From contig NZ_RJWA01000008.1 in the NCBI RefSeq assembly GCF_003762835.1, forward strand, positions 124,001-188,000: a stretch of 64,000 nucleotides of DNA, in the 5' to 3' direction. Under the pieces are notes generated by a model, which had not been told where the DNA came from, made no database searches, and saw only the letters and a list, made by a program, of their open reading frames with translations. Below, piece by piece: positions 1-11,181 of this stretch; position 1 is the stretch's first letter, and each line of letters starts with the position of its first letter. Position numbers and translations under genes: made by a program. The DNA comes from Micromonospora sp. HM5-17. Its GTDB lineage: Bacteria; Actinomycetota; Actinomycetes; Mycobacteriales; Micromonosporaceae.

Positions 1-2705
1 ACCTGGTGGTCCAGCCGGCCGAGATACTCCAGCGCGCCGTCCGGGCGGTGCCGAACCAGGTCGCCGGTGGCGTACATCCGCGCACCGGGCGGCCCGTACG
101 GGTCGGGGCGGAACCTCTCCGCGGTCAACTCCGGGCGCCGCAGGTAGCCCCGGGCCACCCCGACCCCGGCGATGTGCAGCTCGCCGGGGAGCCCGGGCGG
201 CACCGGCCGGCCGGTGCGGTCGAGCACGTAGAGGCGGATGTTCTGGATCGGTCGGCCGATCGGCACCCGGGCCAGACCGGCCAGCTCGTCGGCCCGGCAC
301 TGCCAGGCGCTGACGTCGATCGCCGCCTCGGTCGGGCCGTACAGGTTGTGGAGCTCGCAGTCGAGCCGCTCCAGCACCGTCCGAGCCAGCCGGACCGGCA
401 GCTCCTCGCCGCTGCAGATGATCCGGCGCAGCGAGCGGCACCGCTCGACCCCCTCCTCGGCGACGAAGACCGCGAGCATCGACGGTACGAAGTGGACCGT
501 CGTCACCCCGGCCTCCCGAATCAGGTCCCGCAGGTACGCCGCGTCCTTGTGCCCGCCCGGTCGGGCAAGCACCAGGCGTGCGCCGGCCAGCAGCGGCCAG
601 AAGAACTCCCAGACCGAGACGTCGAACCCGGCCGGCGTCTTCTGCAACACCACGTCGTCGGCACCGAGCCGGTAGGTGCGCTGCATCCAGTCGAGCCGGT
701 TGTGGATCGCCCGGTGGGTGTTCAGCACCCCCTTCGGCCGCCCCGTCGAGCCGGAGGTGTAGATGAGGTACGCGTCATCGTCGACCCCCGCCCCGTCCGG
801 CAGGTTCTCCCGGGCCTCCGCCGTGCCGTCGTCCCACTCCGCCGGCCGGTCGACCCGGATCGTCGCGACCCCGGCGTCCGGTACGACCTCGGCCGTCGTC
901 GCGTCGACCAGCACCACCCGGGGCTCGGCGTCGGCGAGCATGAAGGCCAGCCGGTCGGCCGGATACTCCGGGTCGAGCGGCAGGTAGGCACCCCCGGCCT
1001 TGAGCACCGCGAGGAGTCCGGTCACCAGCTCCGGTGACCGGGGTACGCACACCGCGGCCACGGTGCCCGGACCGACCCCGTGCCGACGGAGCCGCCGGGC
1101 CAGGACGTTGGCCCGGGCGTTGAGGTCCCGGTAGGTCAGCGTGCCGCCCTCGTAGCTCACCGCGATCGCGTCCGGGGTGCGGGCGACCTGCGCCTCGACC
1201 AGCTCCGCCAGGGTGGCCGGCGGGCCGATGTCGCGGGCGGTGTCGTTCCAGTCGACCAGCACCCGCCGGCGTTCGGCGTCGTCGAGCAGATCGAGGTCGG
1301 CGATCCGCCGGTCCGGGTCCGCGACCACCAGCCGCAGCAGCCGCTCCAGGTGCCGGGCCAGCCGCGCGACCGACTCGGCGGCGAAGAGGTCCGCGTTGTA
1401 GGTGAAGAAGCCGGTCACCTCGTCCGCCGGCTCGTAGAGGTACAGCTCGAGGTCGAACCGGGTCACCCGGTTCTCGACCGGAAACGGCAGCACGGTGAGC
1501 CCGGGCGGCGCCGTCGTCGCGTGGGTGTAGTTGAGCAGGGTGAAGGTGGCCTGGAAGATCGGGGAGCGGCTCACGTCCCGGGGTATCCGCAGGTCGTTGA
1601 CGATCCGCTCGAACGGTGTCTCCTGGTGGGCGAAGGCGTCGAGCACGGTGTCCCGGACCCGGCCGAGCAGCTCGGCGAAGGTGGGGTTGCCCGCAAGGTC
1701 GGCCCGCAGCGGCAGCACGTTGGCGAAGAGTCCGGCCACCCGTTCCAGCTCCGGCAGGGTACGGCCGGCCACGGTGGAGCCGATCGCGAACTCCTCCTGC
1801 CCGCTGTAGCGGCACAGCAGCGCCTGGTACGCGGCGAGCAGCGTCATGTAGGCGGTGACGCCGTGCCGCCGGGACAGCTCGAGGAGGCTCCGGCACAGCT
1901 CGGCGTCGAACCGGACCGGGTGACTCGCCCCCCGGAAGGTCTGCTCCGGCGGTCGGGGCGCGTCGGTCGGCAGCTCCAGCGGGGGGACCCCGGCCAGCCG
2001 GGAACGCCAGAACGCGAGATCGCGCTCCATCCGGTCGTCCTGGTAGCGCGCGCGTTGCCAGGCCGCGAAGTCGCCGTACCGGGTCGGCGGCGGGCCGAGC
2101 GGCGTGCCGGCGTACGCCGCGAACAGGTCGGTCAGGAAGACGTTGATGGACCAGCCGTCGAAGACGATGTGGTGCACCACGACCAGCAGCACGTGGTCGT
2201 GCTCGGCCAGCCGTACCAGGGTGGCCCGGACCAGTGGCCCCGTGGCCAGCGGGAACGGTGCCGCGGCGAGGTCCGCCAGCAGCCCGGCGGCGACCCGCTC
2301 CCGCTCGGCGGGCGGCAGCCGCTCGTCCAGCGGGACGACGTCCAACGGCACCTCGGCCGCCGGCTCCACCACGACCGTTGGCCGGCCCGCCTCGGTCACC
2401 GGGAACCGCATCCGCAGCGCCTCGTGCCGGGCGACCACCGCATCCAGCGCGGCGCGCAGCGCCGGGACATCCACCGGGCCGAGCAGGCGGATCGGGAACG
2501 GCACCACGTACGCGGCGGTCTCCGGGGCGAACTGGTCCATGAACCAGAGCCGCTCCTGCGCGAACGACAGCGGCGGGGCGACCCCGTCCGGGCGGCGTGG
2601 CACCACCGGCAGGTTGCCGCGGCGGCCCCGCAGCCGCTGTTCCAGTAGTGCCGCGCGCGCCCCGGCCACGCCGGGCGCCGCCGGTGGTGACATTCCCGCC
2701 GGCAT
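1..2705 (-). CDS. NRPS module, C-A (serine-type), partial at left edge
   Basis: Nonribosomal peptide synthetase cut by the left edge. The visible part is a condensation domain (about residues 45-450, core HHIVFDG near residue 177) and most of an adenylation domain: A3 [11 protein letters not shown] near 643, A5 NLYGPTEAA near 788, ending in GRLDHQV of A8. Aligned by hand to GrsA, the nine visible specificity residues read DVWHISLID. The textbook serine code begins DVWHLSLID, so serine is predicted; the tenth (Lys) lies outside the window. ATG at 2705 begins 2 nt after the stop of the upstream NRPS gene, so the genes are probably translationally coupled. The carrier domain and any thioesterase must lie to the left. 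Family and domains are certain; substrate is inferred. Confidence 0.95.
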   Translation of the reverse strand, partial: MPAGMSPPAAPGVAGARAALLEQRLRGRRGNLPVVPRRPDGVAPPLSFAQERLWFMDQFAPETAAYVVPFPIRLLGPVDVPALRAALDAVVARHEALRMRFPVTEAGRPTVVVEPAAEVPLDVVPLDERLPPAERERVAAGLLADLAAAPFPLATGPLVRATLVRLAEHDHVLLVVVHHIVFDGWSINVFLTDLFAAYAGTPLGPPPTRYGDFAAWQRARYQDDRMERDLAFWRSRLAGVPPLELPTDAPRPPEQTFRGASHPVRFDAELCRSLLELSRRHGVTAYMTLLAAYQALLCRYSGQEEFAIGSTVAGRTLPELERVAGLFANVLPLRADLAGNPTFAELLGRVRDTVLDAFAHQETPFERIVNDLRIPRDVSRSPIFQATFTLLNYTHATTAPPGLTVLPFPVENRVTRFDLELYLYEPADEVTGFFTYNADLFAAESVARLARHLERLLRLVVADPDRRIADLDLLDDAERRRVLVDWNDTARDIGPPATLAELVEAQVARTPDAIAVSYEGGTLTYRDLNARANVLARRLRRHGVGPGTVAAVCVPRSPELVTGLLAVLKAGGAYLPLDPEYPADRLAFMLADAEPRVVLVDATTAEVVPDAGVATIRVDRPAEWDDGTAEARENLPDGAGVDDDAYLIYTSGSTGRPKGVLNTHRAIHNRLDWMQRTYRLGADDVVLQKTPAGFDVSVWEFFWPLLAGARLVLARPGGHKDAAYLRDLIREAGVTTVHFVPSMLAVFVAEEGVERCRSLRRIICSGEELPVRLARTVLERLDCELHNLYGPTEAAIDVSAWQCRADELAGLARVPIGRPIQNIRLYVLDRTGRPVPPGLPGELHIAGVGVARGYLRRPELTAERFRPDPYGPPGARMYATGDLVRHRPDGALEYLGRLDHQ

Positions 2706-2707
2706 GG

Positions 2708-5700
2708 TCACGCCCTCTCCTGACTCAACAGTTTCCGCACCTCGGCATCGCTCAACCGGGAGATCTCCTCGATCAGCAGCCGTTCGACGACCGCGGCCAC
2801 CCCCGCGACGGTGGGCGTGTCGAACAGGACCCGCAGTGGCAGCTCGACCTCGGCCTCGGCGCGTAGCCGCGCGGTGACCCGGGTGGCGAGCAGGGAGTGC
2901 CCGCCCAGGTCGAAGAAGTCGTCGAAGGCGCCCACCCTGTCCCGGCCCAGGACCTCGGCCCAGATCGCGGCGACCAGTTCCTCGGCCGCGCCGCGCGGCG
3001 CGACGTACTCCCGGGGTGGGGCGATGCCGTCCGGCGTCGGCAGCGCCCGCAGGTCCGGCTTGCCGCGCTCGGTCAGCGGCAGCCGGTCCAGCGGCACGAT
3101 GGAGGTCGGCACCAGGTACGGGGGCAGCGTCCGACCGAGGTGCTGGCGCAGCGCGGTGCCGGTGAGGGCGGCGCCCGGCACCGGCACCACGTAGCCGACC
3201 AGCGTGGGCTCGGCGCCGTCGCCTCTGACCACCACCGCCGCCTGGGCCACCTCCGGGTGTGCGGCGAGGGCTGCCTCGACCTCACCCGGCTCGACCCGGT
3301 AGCCCCGGATCTTGACCTGCCGGTCCACCCGGCCGAGAAACTCCAGCTGGCCGTCCCGGCGCAGCCGGACGCGGTCCCCGGTCCGGTACATCCGGGCTCC
3401 GGGCGGCCCGTACGGGTCGGCGGAGAAGCGTGCCTCGGTCAGCTCCGGCCGGCCCAGGTAGCCCCGGGCCAGCCCGGTGCCGGCCAGGTGCAGCTCGCCC
3501 GGGACGCCCACCGGCGTCGGTCGGCCGGCCGGATCCAGCACGTAGGCCGCCGTGCCGGCGGCCGGACGGCCGATGGGTGGCCGGGCGACGGTGTCGGACT
3601 CGCCGAGCCGGGCCATGGTGGCGACGACGGTCGCCTCGGTCGGTCCGTAGGTGTTCAGCAGCTGCACCCGGTCGCCGAACCGCTCCCGCCAGGCGCGTAC
3701 GGCCGTCGGCTCGGCCTGGTCCCCGCCGATGATCATCAGTCGCAGCCGCGGGGGCCAGTCCTCGGTGCGCAGGTCGTGCACCAGCCGGTGCCAGTACGCC
3801 GTGGGCAGGTCCAGTACGGTCAGCGACCGGCCCGCCGGGGTCGGCAACCATTCGGGCAGCAACTCGGCGGGCGCCTCGGGCAGCACCACCGTGCCACCCG
3901 CGGCGAGGATCGGGAACAGTTCCTCGGCGTGGGTGTCGAAGCTGAGGGCGGCGAACTGGAGCACCCGGTCGGTGGGGCCCAGGCCGTACGCCTCGACCAT
4001 CCAGCGCACCCGGTCGGCCAGCCCACCGTGCGCGACGGCGACGCCCTTCGGCTCGCCGGTCGAGCCGGAGGTGTAGATGACGTACGCCAGATCATCCGGA
4101 CCCGGTCCCGGCGCCGCGTCGTCCCGGCCGTCCGCTTCACCCCGGATGCCGCCGCCGGTCGGGGCGGGCGTGGGCGGACCGTCGACTCCGTCCGCCGGCG
4201 GGTGCTGGTCGACGCGCAGGATCGGGACCGAGAACCGGGCCAGTCGGTCCGCGCCGGCGCCGTCGGTGAGGACCAGTGCCGTCCCGCTGTCGCGCAGCAT
4301 CAGATCGAGGCGGGCGTCCGGGTACCCGGGGTCGAGCGGGAGGTACGCCGCGCCGGCGCGGAGCGTGCCGAGCACCGCCACGACCATCTCGACCGACCGG
4401 GGCAGGCCGATCCCGACGACGGTCTCCGGGCCGACGCCCCGGCCGCGCAGCGCGGCGGCGAGTGCCCGGGTCTCGGCGTCCAGCCGGGCGTAGTCGTATA
4501 TCCGGTCGCCGTGCTGCAGTGCGACCGCGGTCGGGGTCTGGCGGGCCCGGGCGAGGAACAGGTCCACCACCGTGCCGGGATCGCCGCCCGGGGCGCGGTC
4601 GCGCGCGTCGAGTATCGAGCCCCGTTCCCCGGGGCCGAGCAACGGCAGCCGGCTGATCGGAGCCTCCGGGTCGGCGATCGCGGCCCCGACGAGCCGGACG
4701 AACCGCTCGCCCAGGTCCGCGACGGTCTCCGGGTCGAACAGGTCCCGGTCGTAGGTGATCACCAGCCGTCGCGAGTCCTCGCCCGGCCAGAAGTCGACCA
4801 TGAGGTCGTAACTCAGGTGCGGTGGGGTCCAGTCGACGTATCGGGCGCGCAGTTCGGGACCCCAGTCGAGGGCCGGCCGGTCCAGGGTCTCGGTGTGCAG
4901 GTTGAACCAGGTCTGGAAGAGCGGGTGCCGGGTCGGGTCCCGAGGCACCTTCAGCTCGGCCATCAGCCGCTCGAACGGCAGGTTGGCGTGGGCGTACGCG
5001 TCGAGCGCGGTCCGCCGGGTCCGGTCCAGCAGCTGCGCGAAGCTGGGGTCGCCGGTCAGGTCGCCCCGTAGCACGAGGGTGCCGGCGAAGTACCCGATGA
5101 GGCCCTCGTACTCCGGCCGGTCACGCCCGGCGACCGGGGTGCCGACACAGACCTCCTCCTGCCCGGCGTACCGGCACAGCAGGAGCTGGTAGGCGGCGAG
5201 CCAGACCATGAACGGCGTGCACCGGTGGGCCCGGGCCAGCCGCCGCACCCCGGCGGTCAGCTCCGCCGGGACCCGGGCGGTCCAGACCGCGCCCCGGCCC
5301 GGGCGCCGGGCCGTGCGGGGCCGGTCCGTCGGCAGGTCGAGCACCGGCGCGTCGGCGAGCTGGGCGCGCCAGTACGCGGAGGCAGCGGCGAGCTCCGACC
5401 CGTCCGCCCCGACCTGCCGCCGTACGTGGTCGCCGAACCGGGCGGGCAGCGGCGGCAGTGGCGAGGCGGCGCCGGCCCGGAACGCGGCGTAGAGCTGGGA
5501 CAGCTCGGTGAAGAAGATCGACATCGACCACCCGTCGGAGACGAGGTGGTGGGTGGCGACGCAGAGCAGGTGCTCGTGGTCGCCGGTGCGGAGCAGCCCG
5601 ACCCGCAGCAGCGGTGCCGTGCCGAGGTCGAACGGACGGTCGCCCCACTCGCCGATCAGGGCCCGGGCGTCCCGCTCCGGGTCGTCCCGGTCCCGCAGGT

Positions 5701-5974
5701 CCCACCGGTCGAGCGTGACCGGGACCGGCTCGCACACCTCCTGCACCGGCACCCCGTCGACCTCGCGGAACCGGGTGCGGAGCGGTTCGTGCCGCCGCAC
5801 GAGTTCCGCCACCGCCCGGGTCAGCACCGCGGCGTCCAGGACGCCGACGAGCCGGTGCACGGCCACGACGTGGTACACCGGGTCGTCCGCGTCGTACCGC
5901 TGGAGGAACCAGAGCCGCTGCTGGCTGGGGGAGAGCGGGTACGCGCCGCCGCCCGGCCCGGACGCGTCGATCAT
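2708..5974 (-). CDS. NRPS module C-A-PCP, substrate unassigned
   Basis: A 1088-residue single-module NRPS. The condensation domain has HHLVSDG at residues 142-148. The adenylation domain has A3 [11 protein letters not shown] near 631, A4 [10 protein letters not shown]5 [11 protein letters not shown]7 YRTGDRV, A8 [11 protein letters not shown] and a divergent A10 (ERGKPDLR instead of NGKxDR). A PCP with [11 protein letters not shown] follows near 1025. The hand-derived code is DTEDIGTVVK, which I cannot match to a substrate with confidence. Glu239 and Asp278 in the pocket would suit a cationic side chain (inference). There is no epimerase or methyltransferase. Its ATG (5974) overlaps the stop of the discrete carrier protein gene by 4 nt. 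The short tail after the PCP ([10 protein letters not shown]) resembles end linkers of single-module NRPSs. Confidence 0.95.
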   Translation of the reverse strand: MIDASGPGGGAYPLSPSQQRLWFLQRYDADDPVYHVVAVHRLVGVLDAAVLTRAVAELVRRHEPLRTRFREVDGVPVQEVCEPVPVTLDRWDLRDRDDPERDARALIGEWGDRPFDLGTAPLLRVGLLRTGDHEHLLCVATHHLVSDGWSMSIFFTELSQLYAAFRAGAASPLPPLPARFGDHVRRQVGADGSELAAASAYWRAQLADAPVLDLPTDRPRTARRPGRGAVWTARVPAELTAGVRRLARAHRCTPFMVWLAAYQLLLCRYAGQEEVCVGTPVAGRDRPEYEGLIGYFAGTLVLRGDLTGDPSFAQLLDRTRRTALDAYAHANLPFERLMAELKVPRDPTRHPLFQTWFNLHTETLDRPALDWGPELRARYVDWTPPHLSYDLMVDFWPGEDSRRLVITYDRDLFDPETVADLGERFVRLVGAAIADPEAPISRLPLLGPGERGSILDARDRAPGGDPGTVVDLFLARARQTPTAVALQHGDRIYDYARLDAETRALAAALRGRGVGPETVVGIGLPRSVEMVVAVLGTLRAGAAYLPLDPGYPDARLDLMLRDSGTALVLTDGAGADRLARFSVPILRVDQHPPADGVDGPPTPAPTGGGIRGEADGRDDAAPGPGPDDLAYVIYTSGSTGEPKGVAVAHGGLADRVRWMVEAYGLGPTDRVLQFAALSFDTHAEELFPILAAGGTVVLPEAPAELLPEWLPTPAGRSLTVLDLPTAYWHRLVHDLRTEDWPPRLRLMIIGGDQAEPTAVRAWRERFGDRVQLLNTYGPTEATVVATMARLGESDTVARPPIGRPAAGTAAYVLDPAGRPTPVGVPGELHLAGTGLARGYLGRPELTEARFSADPYGPPGARMYRTGDRVRLRRDGQLEFLGRVDRQVKIRGYRVEPGEVEAALAAHPEVAQAAVVVRGDGAEPTLVGYVVPVPGAALTGTALRQHLGRTLPPYLVPTSIVPLDRLPLTERGKPDLRALPTPDGIAPPREYVAPRGAAEELVAAIWAEVLGRDRVGAFDDFFDLGGHSLLATRVTARLRAEAEVELPLRVLFDTPTVAGVAAVVERLLIEEISRLSDAEVRKLLSQERA

Positions 5975-6252
5975 CGCGCCACCCCACCACGCTCGGGGTC
6001 GACCGGTATGCCGAGCTCCACCAGGTGCTCGAGCAGCCCGTCGACGCTGTCCAGGAACTCCGGGTCCTGGTCGATCCGGAGCAGCACGCCGAACTCCTGC
6101 TCCACCGTGTCGATGACCCGGAGACTGTCGAGCGAGCTGACCCCGGCGAGGGTGAGGGAACCGGCCCGCTCCACCTCCTCGGCGCTCGGCTCGCCGCCGC
6201 AGGCGTACGCGACGAGTTCGGCGAGCCGGCGTCGCAGTTCCGCCCGGGTCAT
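5971..6252 (-). CDS. Discrete acyl/peptidyl carrier protein
   Basis: A 93-residue stand-alone carrier protein. The phosphopantetheine motif [10 protein letters not shown] is visible about halfway through, the Ser before Leu being the predicted attachment site, and the surrounding helices fit the ACP/PCP four-helix fold. It overlaps both neighbours by 4 nt (ATGA at each end), so it is made together with the two NRPS modules. A discrete carrier wedged between two complete C-A-PCP genes is unusual. The likely role is to hold the acyl group activated by the ligase at 9474-11060 and present it to the condensation domain of the glycine module; that is inference from context. The start is the ATG at 6252; longer in-frame extensions run into the upstream gene. 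Confidence 0.88.
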   Translation of the reverse strand: MTRAELRRRLAELVAYACGGEPSAEEVERAGSLTLAGVSSLDSLRVIDTVEQEFGVLLRIDQDPEFLDSVDGLLEHLVELGIPVDPERGGVAR

Positions 6253-9200
6253 GACCGCCCTCCGGCACCGGCCCGGACCCGCTCGCGGCGTACCGCCGCC
6301 GCGACGCCCAGGCAGGTCGGCGTGTCGAAGACGTCGTCGACGGAGATGACGACCCCGAGCCGCTGCTCGATCCGGCCGATGATCCGGGTGATGGTCAGCG
6401 AGTGCCCGCCGAGGTCGAAGAGGTCCTCGTCCAGGCCGACGTCGTCGCGGCGGAGCACCTCGCACCAGATGTCACGGATCTCCGCCGTCACGCCGTCCGG
6501 GTCGTCGTCCAACGTGGCCGGCCCGGCGGGGTCGCCGGTCGCCGGCGCGGGTGGGGCGGCGCGACGCTCCGGCTCGTCCCGGGGCGGCGGGGGCAGCGCG
6601 GCCCGGTCCAGTTTGCCGTTCGGCGTCAGCGGCAGGCGGTCGAGCACGACCCAGGACCGCGGGACGGCCTCGGCCGGCAGCCATCCCGCGAGATGGTCCC
6701 GCAGCGCCGCCGGGTCGGGCGACTCGCCGTCCCGCGACACCACGTAGGCGACCAGCCGGGGATCGTCGTCTTCGTCACGCAACACGACCGCGGCCGCCGT
6801 GACGGCCGGATGGGCCAGCAGCCGGGCCTCGACTTCGCCGAGCTCGACGCGGTGACCACGGATCTTCACCTGGCTGTCCAGGCGACCGAGGAAGGCGATC
6901 CGGCCGTCGGGGAGCCATCGTGCGAGATCCCCCGTCCGATACATCCGGCCGCCGGGCACGAACGGGTCGGGCAGGAACCGCTCGCTGGTCAGCTCCGGCC
7001 GGTTGAGGTAGCCGGTGGCCACGCCGGCGCCGCCGAGGTACAGCTCGCCGGGAATGCCGACCGGCACCGGGTTGCCGTGGCCGTCGAGCAGGTAGGCGCG
7101 GGTGTTTCCGATCGGCCGACCGATCGTCACCTCCGCGCAGTCGGCCGGAACCTCGTCCAGGGTGGACCAGACCGTCGTCTCGGTGGGCCCGTACACGTTG
7201 ACCAGACGTCGGACCCGGCCGCGTAGCTCCCGGGCGAGCGGTAGCGGCAGCGCCTCGCCGCCGACCAGGGCCACGACCCGCTCCGTCTCCGGCGCGGCGC
7301 GGTCCGCCGCCGTTGTCCGCTCCGCCGCCGCGGGCGACGGGTCGCCGAAGCCGGCGGCCAGCAGCACCCGCCAGCCGGAGGGGGTCGCCTGGAGGTGGGT
7401 CACGTGGTGCCGGCGGACGAGGGCCCGCACCCGCGCCCCGTCGGCGCCGGCGCCGTCCGGCGCGACCACCACCCGGCCGCCGGTCAGCAGCGGCAGGAAC
7501 AGTTCAACCGCGGAGATGTCGAATCCGACCGAGGTGAGCGCGAGCCAGGTGTCGTCGGGCCCGTCCGTGACCGTCTCCCGCAGGGCGTGCAGCAGGTTGG
7601 TCAGGGCGCGGTGCGGCACGGCCACCCCCTTGGGGCGGCCGGTGGAGCCCGAGGTGAACATCACGTACGCGAGGTCGTCCGGTCGTGGGGCCGGCACCGT
7701 TGCCGGCCCGGCCGGCGGTGCGGTGCCCCCCGGGTCCCCGGTCAGGAGCGTGTCGTCGAGGAGCAGCACCGGCGGGGCACTCGCCCCGGTGTCCGGGGCG
7801 AGGGCGGCCGTGGTCACCAGCAGTCGGGGCGCGGCCTCGTCCAGGATCAGCGAGCGCCGCCGCGCGGGATACCGCGGGTCGATCGGCACGTACGCCGCGC
7901 CGGCGGTGCCGACCGCCAGCAGCGTGACGAGCAGTTCCACCGAGCGGGGCAGGCAGACCGCCACCCGGGCGCCGGCCGCGATTCCATCGTCCCGCAGCCG
8001 TTCCGCCAGCCGTCGGACCACTGCGGCCAGCTCGCGGTAGCTGAGCCGCCGCTCCGCCGGGTCGTCCGGCCCGGCGGGTGCGCCACCGGTCCGGGTCAGC
8101 CCGGGGCCGTGGACGGCGATGCGATCCGGGGTCAGCCGCGCCTGCCGGGCGAGGAGTTCGGGCAGTGTCTCGCTCGGGTACGCCCGCTCGGTCGCGTTGG
8201 GCGCGTGTAGCACCCGGTCGAGTTCGTCGGCGGGGAGCAGCGGCAGCGCGGCCAGCGGCCGGTCGGGATCGGCGAGCGCCGCGGTGAGCAGCGTCCGCAG
8301 GTGGCCGCCGATCCGGCGCGCGTCGTCCGGAGAGACCGCCGCCGTCTGGTGCTGGAGCTCCAGCGTCGGGGTGTAACCGTCGTCGACGACCTGGAGGTTC
8401 AGGGCGTTGCGGGCGTCGCCCGGGAACAGGGCCCAGTCGATGGCGACCTCGACCCCGGCGAAGACCGGAGCGGGATCGCGGCGGCGGTAGCTCACCGAGA
8501 CCGGTGCCACGGCGGTCCGGGGGCGTAGCCCACCGACCGCCGGCCCGAGCGGTACCGCCCGGAACGGGTACCGCGCCCGCAGTTCGGCCCGGACCGCCCC
8601 GACCAGGTCCCGGAACGTCGCCGGAATCGTCGCCAGCCGGACCGGTAGTTCGTTGACGAACTGGCCGATGTGGTCGGCGGTCTCCGGAGTCCGGGTCGAG
8701 AGCGCCACCGCCACCGTCGGTGTCGGGTTGCCGTACCGCCACAGGAGGGCGTGCACGGTGGCCAGCAGCAGCTCGAACCGGGTGGCACCGAGCCGGCCCG
8801 CGGCGGTGTCGAGCGCGGCCCCGATCTCCGGCGGCACCGGGACGGGCACCGCCGCCCCCGGCTCCGCCCCGGGTCCGCTCCGACCCATCCCGGGCAGGAG
8901 CACCTCCTCCGGCTCCCGCCAGTGCTCGCGCCAGAACTCCCGGGCGGCGGGGAGCAACTCGGCGACCAGCGCCCGGTGCCGCGCGGCGGCGGTCGTGTGG
9001 TCCCGTACCGGGCCGGGTGCGACCTCCGCCAGGCCGGCGCGGGCCCGCGCGTACGCCGCGGCGAGGTCGCGGAGCAGGATGTCCTTGGACATGCCGTCGA
9101 AGACCAGGTGGTGCGCCACGACCAGCAGGACCGCCCCCGGCCCGGTGTCGTCCAGCACGAACCGGGCCAGCGGACCGGTGTCGAGCGCGAACGGTCGACG

Positions 9201-9470
9201 TAACTCGGCGTGGAGGCGGTCGCCGGAGAGGTCGGCGCGGAGAACCGGGGGCGGCGCCGCCGGGACCGGCCGGGGTGCGCCGTCCTCGACGGCGAAGCCG
9301 GTGGCCAGCACCGGGTGCCGCCGGGACACGGCATGGCAGGCCGCGACCAGGGCGTCCAGGTCGACCCCGGTGGAGAACCGCAGGCAGAGCCCCAGGTGGT
9401 GGGCGACCCCCGCGATGCCGGCCCGTTCGGTCAACCACATTCCCTGCTGCGCCGGGGATGCCTCGGCCAC
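6249..9470 (-). CDS. NRPS module C-A-PCP, glycine-type
   Basis: A 1073-residue NRPS module. The condensation domain (HHLVFDG at 120-126) begins almost at the N-terminus. The adenylation domain has A3 [11 protein letters not shown] near 603, A4 [10 protein letters not shown]5 [12 protein letters not shown]7 [10 protein letters not shown]8 [11 protein letters not shown] and A10 PNGKLDR, and a PCP with [10 protein letters not shown] follows near 1022. The specificity code read by hand is DIVQLGVVWK, close to the known glycine code DILQLGLIWK, so glycine is predicted. GTG at 9470 is preceded by a strong GGAAGGAG site 6-7 nt upstream, which decides the start. As the first module in the operon, its condensation domain probably accepts an acyl group from the ligase and discrete carrier rather than a peptide (inference). 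Confidence 0.95.
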   Translation of the reverse strand: MAEASPAQQGMWLTERAGIAGVAHHLGLCLRFSTGVDLDALVAACHAVSRRHPVLATGFAVEDGAPRPVPAAPPPVLRADLSGDRLHAELRRPFALDTGPLARFVLDDTGPGAVLLVVAHHLVFDGMSKDILLRDLAAAYARARAGLAEVAPGPVRDHTTAAARHRALVAELLPAAREFWREHWREPEEVLLPGMGRSGPGAEPGAAVPVPVPPEIGAALDTAAGRLGATRFELLLATVHALLWRYGNPTPTVAVALSTRTPETADHIGQFVNELPVRLATIPATFRDLVGAVRAELRARYPFRAVPLGPAVGGLRPRTAVAPVSVSYRRRDPAPVFAGVEVAIDWALFPGDARNALNLQVVDDGYTPTLELQHQTAAVSPDDARRIGGHLRTLLTAALADPDRPLAALPLLPADELDRVLHAPNATERAYPSETLPELLARQARLTPDRIAVHGPGLTRTGGAPAGPDDPAERRLSYRELAAVVRRLAERLRDDGIAAGARVAVCLPRSVELLVTLLAVGTAGAAYVPIDPRYPARRRSLILDEAAPRLLVTTAALAPDTGASAPPVLLLDDTLLTGDPGGTAPPAGPATVPAPRPDDLAYVMFTSGSTGRPKGVAVPHRALTNLLHALRETVTDGPDDTWLALTSVGFDISAVELFLPLLTGGRVVVAPDGAGADGARVRALVRRHHVTHLQATPSGWRVLLAAGFGDPSPAAAERTTAADRAAPETERVVALVGGEALPLPLARELRGRVRRLVNVYGPTETTVWSTLDEVPADCAEVTIGRPIGNTRAYLLDGHGNPVPVGIPGELYLGGAGVATGYLNRPELTSERFLPDPFVPGGRMYRTGDLARWLPDGRIAFLGRLDSQVKIRGHRVELGEVEARLLAHPAVTAAAVVLRDEDDDPRLVAYVVSRDGESPDPAALRDHLAGWLPAEAVPRSWVVLDRLPLTPNGKLDRAALPPPPRDEPERRAAPPAPATGDPAGPATLDDDPDGVTAEIRDIWCEVLRRDDVGLDEDLFDLGGHSLTITRIIGRIEQRLGVVISVDDVFDTPTCLGVAAAVRRERVRAGAGGRS

Positions 9471-9473
9471 GCC

Positions 9474-11060
9474 TCACTCCTTCCACACCGCCGGCACCGG
9501 GGCACCGACGTCCCGCACCTCGTCGTCGTACTTCTCACCGGACTTCTCGCCGGCCGGGTCCGCGGCGCCGCGGTCCGGCGCGGGCCGCGCCCGGGTGAAC
9601 CGGTCGAGCAGCTCGCGTTTGACCACCTTGCCGGCCGGGTTGCGGGGCAGCCGGTCCAGCACGAGCACCTCGGTCGGCAGCTCGTGCCGGGCCAACCGGT
9701 CGAGCAGGAACCGGCGCAGCTGGGGGAGATCCGGACCGTTGGTGCCGGCTCGGGGTACGAGGGCGGCGGCGACGGCCCGGCCGAGCACCGGGTGGGGTAC
9801 GCCGAGCACCGCCGCCTCGGCGATGTCGGGATGCGCGTGCAGTGCCGCCTCGACCTGGATCGTGGAGACCTTGTCGGCACCGGACTTGATCACGTCCTGT
9901 TCCCGGTCGACCAGGTAGAGGTAGCCCTGCTCGTCCAGGTAGCCGAGGTCGCCCATCCGGACCCAACCGGCCCGGAAGGTCTGTCTGGTCGCCGCCGCGT
10001 CACGGTAGTAGCTGCGCGGGTACGGCGAGCGGAGCCAGACCTCGCCGGTGGCTCCGGCCGGGAGGCGGCGCCCGCTGGCGTCCCGGATGGCGATCGTGCC
10101 GTCGGCGGCGCGTCCCACCGACCCGGGACGCGCGGGGTCGACGATCATGCTGACCTGGGCCGGCGCCGCCTCGGTGGAGGTGTAGTAGTTGACGATCGTC
10201 GCCTCGGGCAGCCGGCGGGCGAGCTGCTCGGCGACCCACGGCGGCAGCGGTGCCGCGGTGGAGCCGAGGAGGTGGACGGCCGAGAGGTCGTACGCGTCCA
10301 GCGCGCCGGAGTTGAGCAGCTCGATCGCCATCGCCGGGACGACGAAGAGCGTCCCCACCCGGTACTGTTCGGCCAGCCGGGCGAAGCGACCCGGGGTGAA
10401 CTGCGGCGGCGACAACGCGGTTGGGTGGGCGTCCAGCGCGTTCCACAGCATGGTCTGGGCGGCGTTGGTGCCGATCGGGAACGCGTGCAGGAAGTGTGCG
10501 GAGTGCCGCAGCCGCCGCCGGCGGGGGTCGGTGACCGCCCCGGCGGTGAGGTTGGCGTGGCTGGCGGCGACGCCCTTCGGACGGCCGGTCGTGCCGGAGG
10601 TGTAGAGGATCTGGGCGAGGTCGTCGGGGCGTACCCGCACCGTCGGAGGTGGTGCCCCGGCGGCGCGTAGCTCCGGCACGGTCGCCGACCAGACGCCCAG
10701 GTCGGGCACGGGAGTGCGACCGGCGTGCAGCACCGCGACCGCGCCGCAGTGCCGGACGATGTACCGGGTCTCCGCGGGGGCGAGGCGGTCGGAGCTGGGC
10801 ACGGCCACCCCGCCGGCCCGCTGGACTCCGCAGTAGGCGACGGCAAAGTCGGCCCAGTCGCGGCTACCGAAGTGCAGCACCACCCGGTCGCCGGGTCGCA
10901 GGCCACCCTCGTGGAGCGCCCCGGCGACCGCGGCCGACCCGGCGTGCCACGCACGGAACGTGAGCCGGGCGACCAGCGGCGTCTCGATCGCCACCCGGTC
11001 GGGCTGCGCCGCTGCGCGCGCCGCCAGCAGCGCCGGCAGCGTACGCGTCGTGCTCGGCAC
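9474..11060 (-). CDS. Acyl-AMP/acyl-CoA ligase, first gene of the NRPS operon
   Basis: Class I adenylate-forming enzyme of about 528 residues. Visible motifs are the P-loop [16 protein letters not shown], the A5-like NYYTSTEAAP, the hinge MGDLGYLDEQGYLYLVDR with KSGADKVST, and the catalytic C-terminal lysine in NPAGKVVKREL. There is no fused carrier domain. It most likely activates a carboxylic acid, perhaps a fatty acid, for the discrete carrier at 5971-6252, giving an N-acylated peptide; substrate and transfer step are inference. It lacks the HNFPLSSPG-type region expected of a dihydroxybenzoate-AMP ligase. The reading frame is open to 11195, but a promoter at 11182-11211 places transcription start near 11175, so GTG at 11060 is chosen. 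The downstream NRPS starts 3 nt after its stop. Confidence 0.88.
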   Translation of the reverse strand: MPSTTRTLPALLAARAAAQPDRVAIETPLVARLTFRAWHAGSAAVAGALHEGGLRPGDRVVLHFGSRDWADFAVAYCGVQRAGGVAVPSSDRLAPAETRYIVRHCGAVAVLHAGRTPVPDLGVWSATVPELRAAGAPPPTVRVRPDDLAQILYTSGTTGRPKGVAASHANLTAGAVTDPRRRRLRHSAHFLHAFPIGTNAAQTMLWNALDAHPTALSPPQFTPGRFARLAEQYRVGTLFVVPAMAIELLNSGALDAYDLSAVHLLGSTAAPLPPWVAEQLARRLPEATIVNYYTSTEAAPAQVSMIVDPARPGSVGRAADGTIAIRDASGRRLPAGATGEVWLRSPYPRSYYRDAAATRQTFRAGWVRMGDLGYLDEQGYLYLVDREQDVIKSGADKVSTIQVEAALHAHPDIAEAAVLGVPHPVLGRAVAAALVPRAGTNGPDLPQLRRFLLDRLARHELPTEVLVLDRLPRNPAGKVVKRELLDRFTRARPAPDRGAADPAGEKSGEKYDDEVRDVGAPVPAVWKE

Positions 11061-11181
11061 CGGACCACCCCCCGTGTGTCCGCGCGGCCGTTCCGGCCGG
11101 CCGCGCCCGCGACCCCGCACATCCCGGATCACCACCGGTCGAGGGCCGACGGCATGGCGAAACTTCCGGAGATTGACCGGA

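Noticed and set aside
9474-11060. Possible 2,3-dihydroxybenzoate-AMP ligase, making the cluster a catecholate siderophore
   Set aside because: The aryl-acid pocket region typical of EntE is not seen and no DHB biosynthesis genes are in view.
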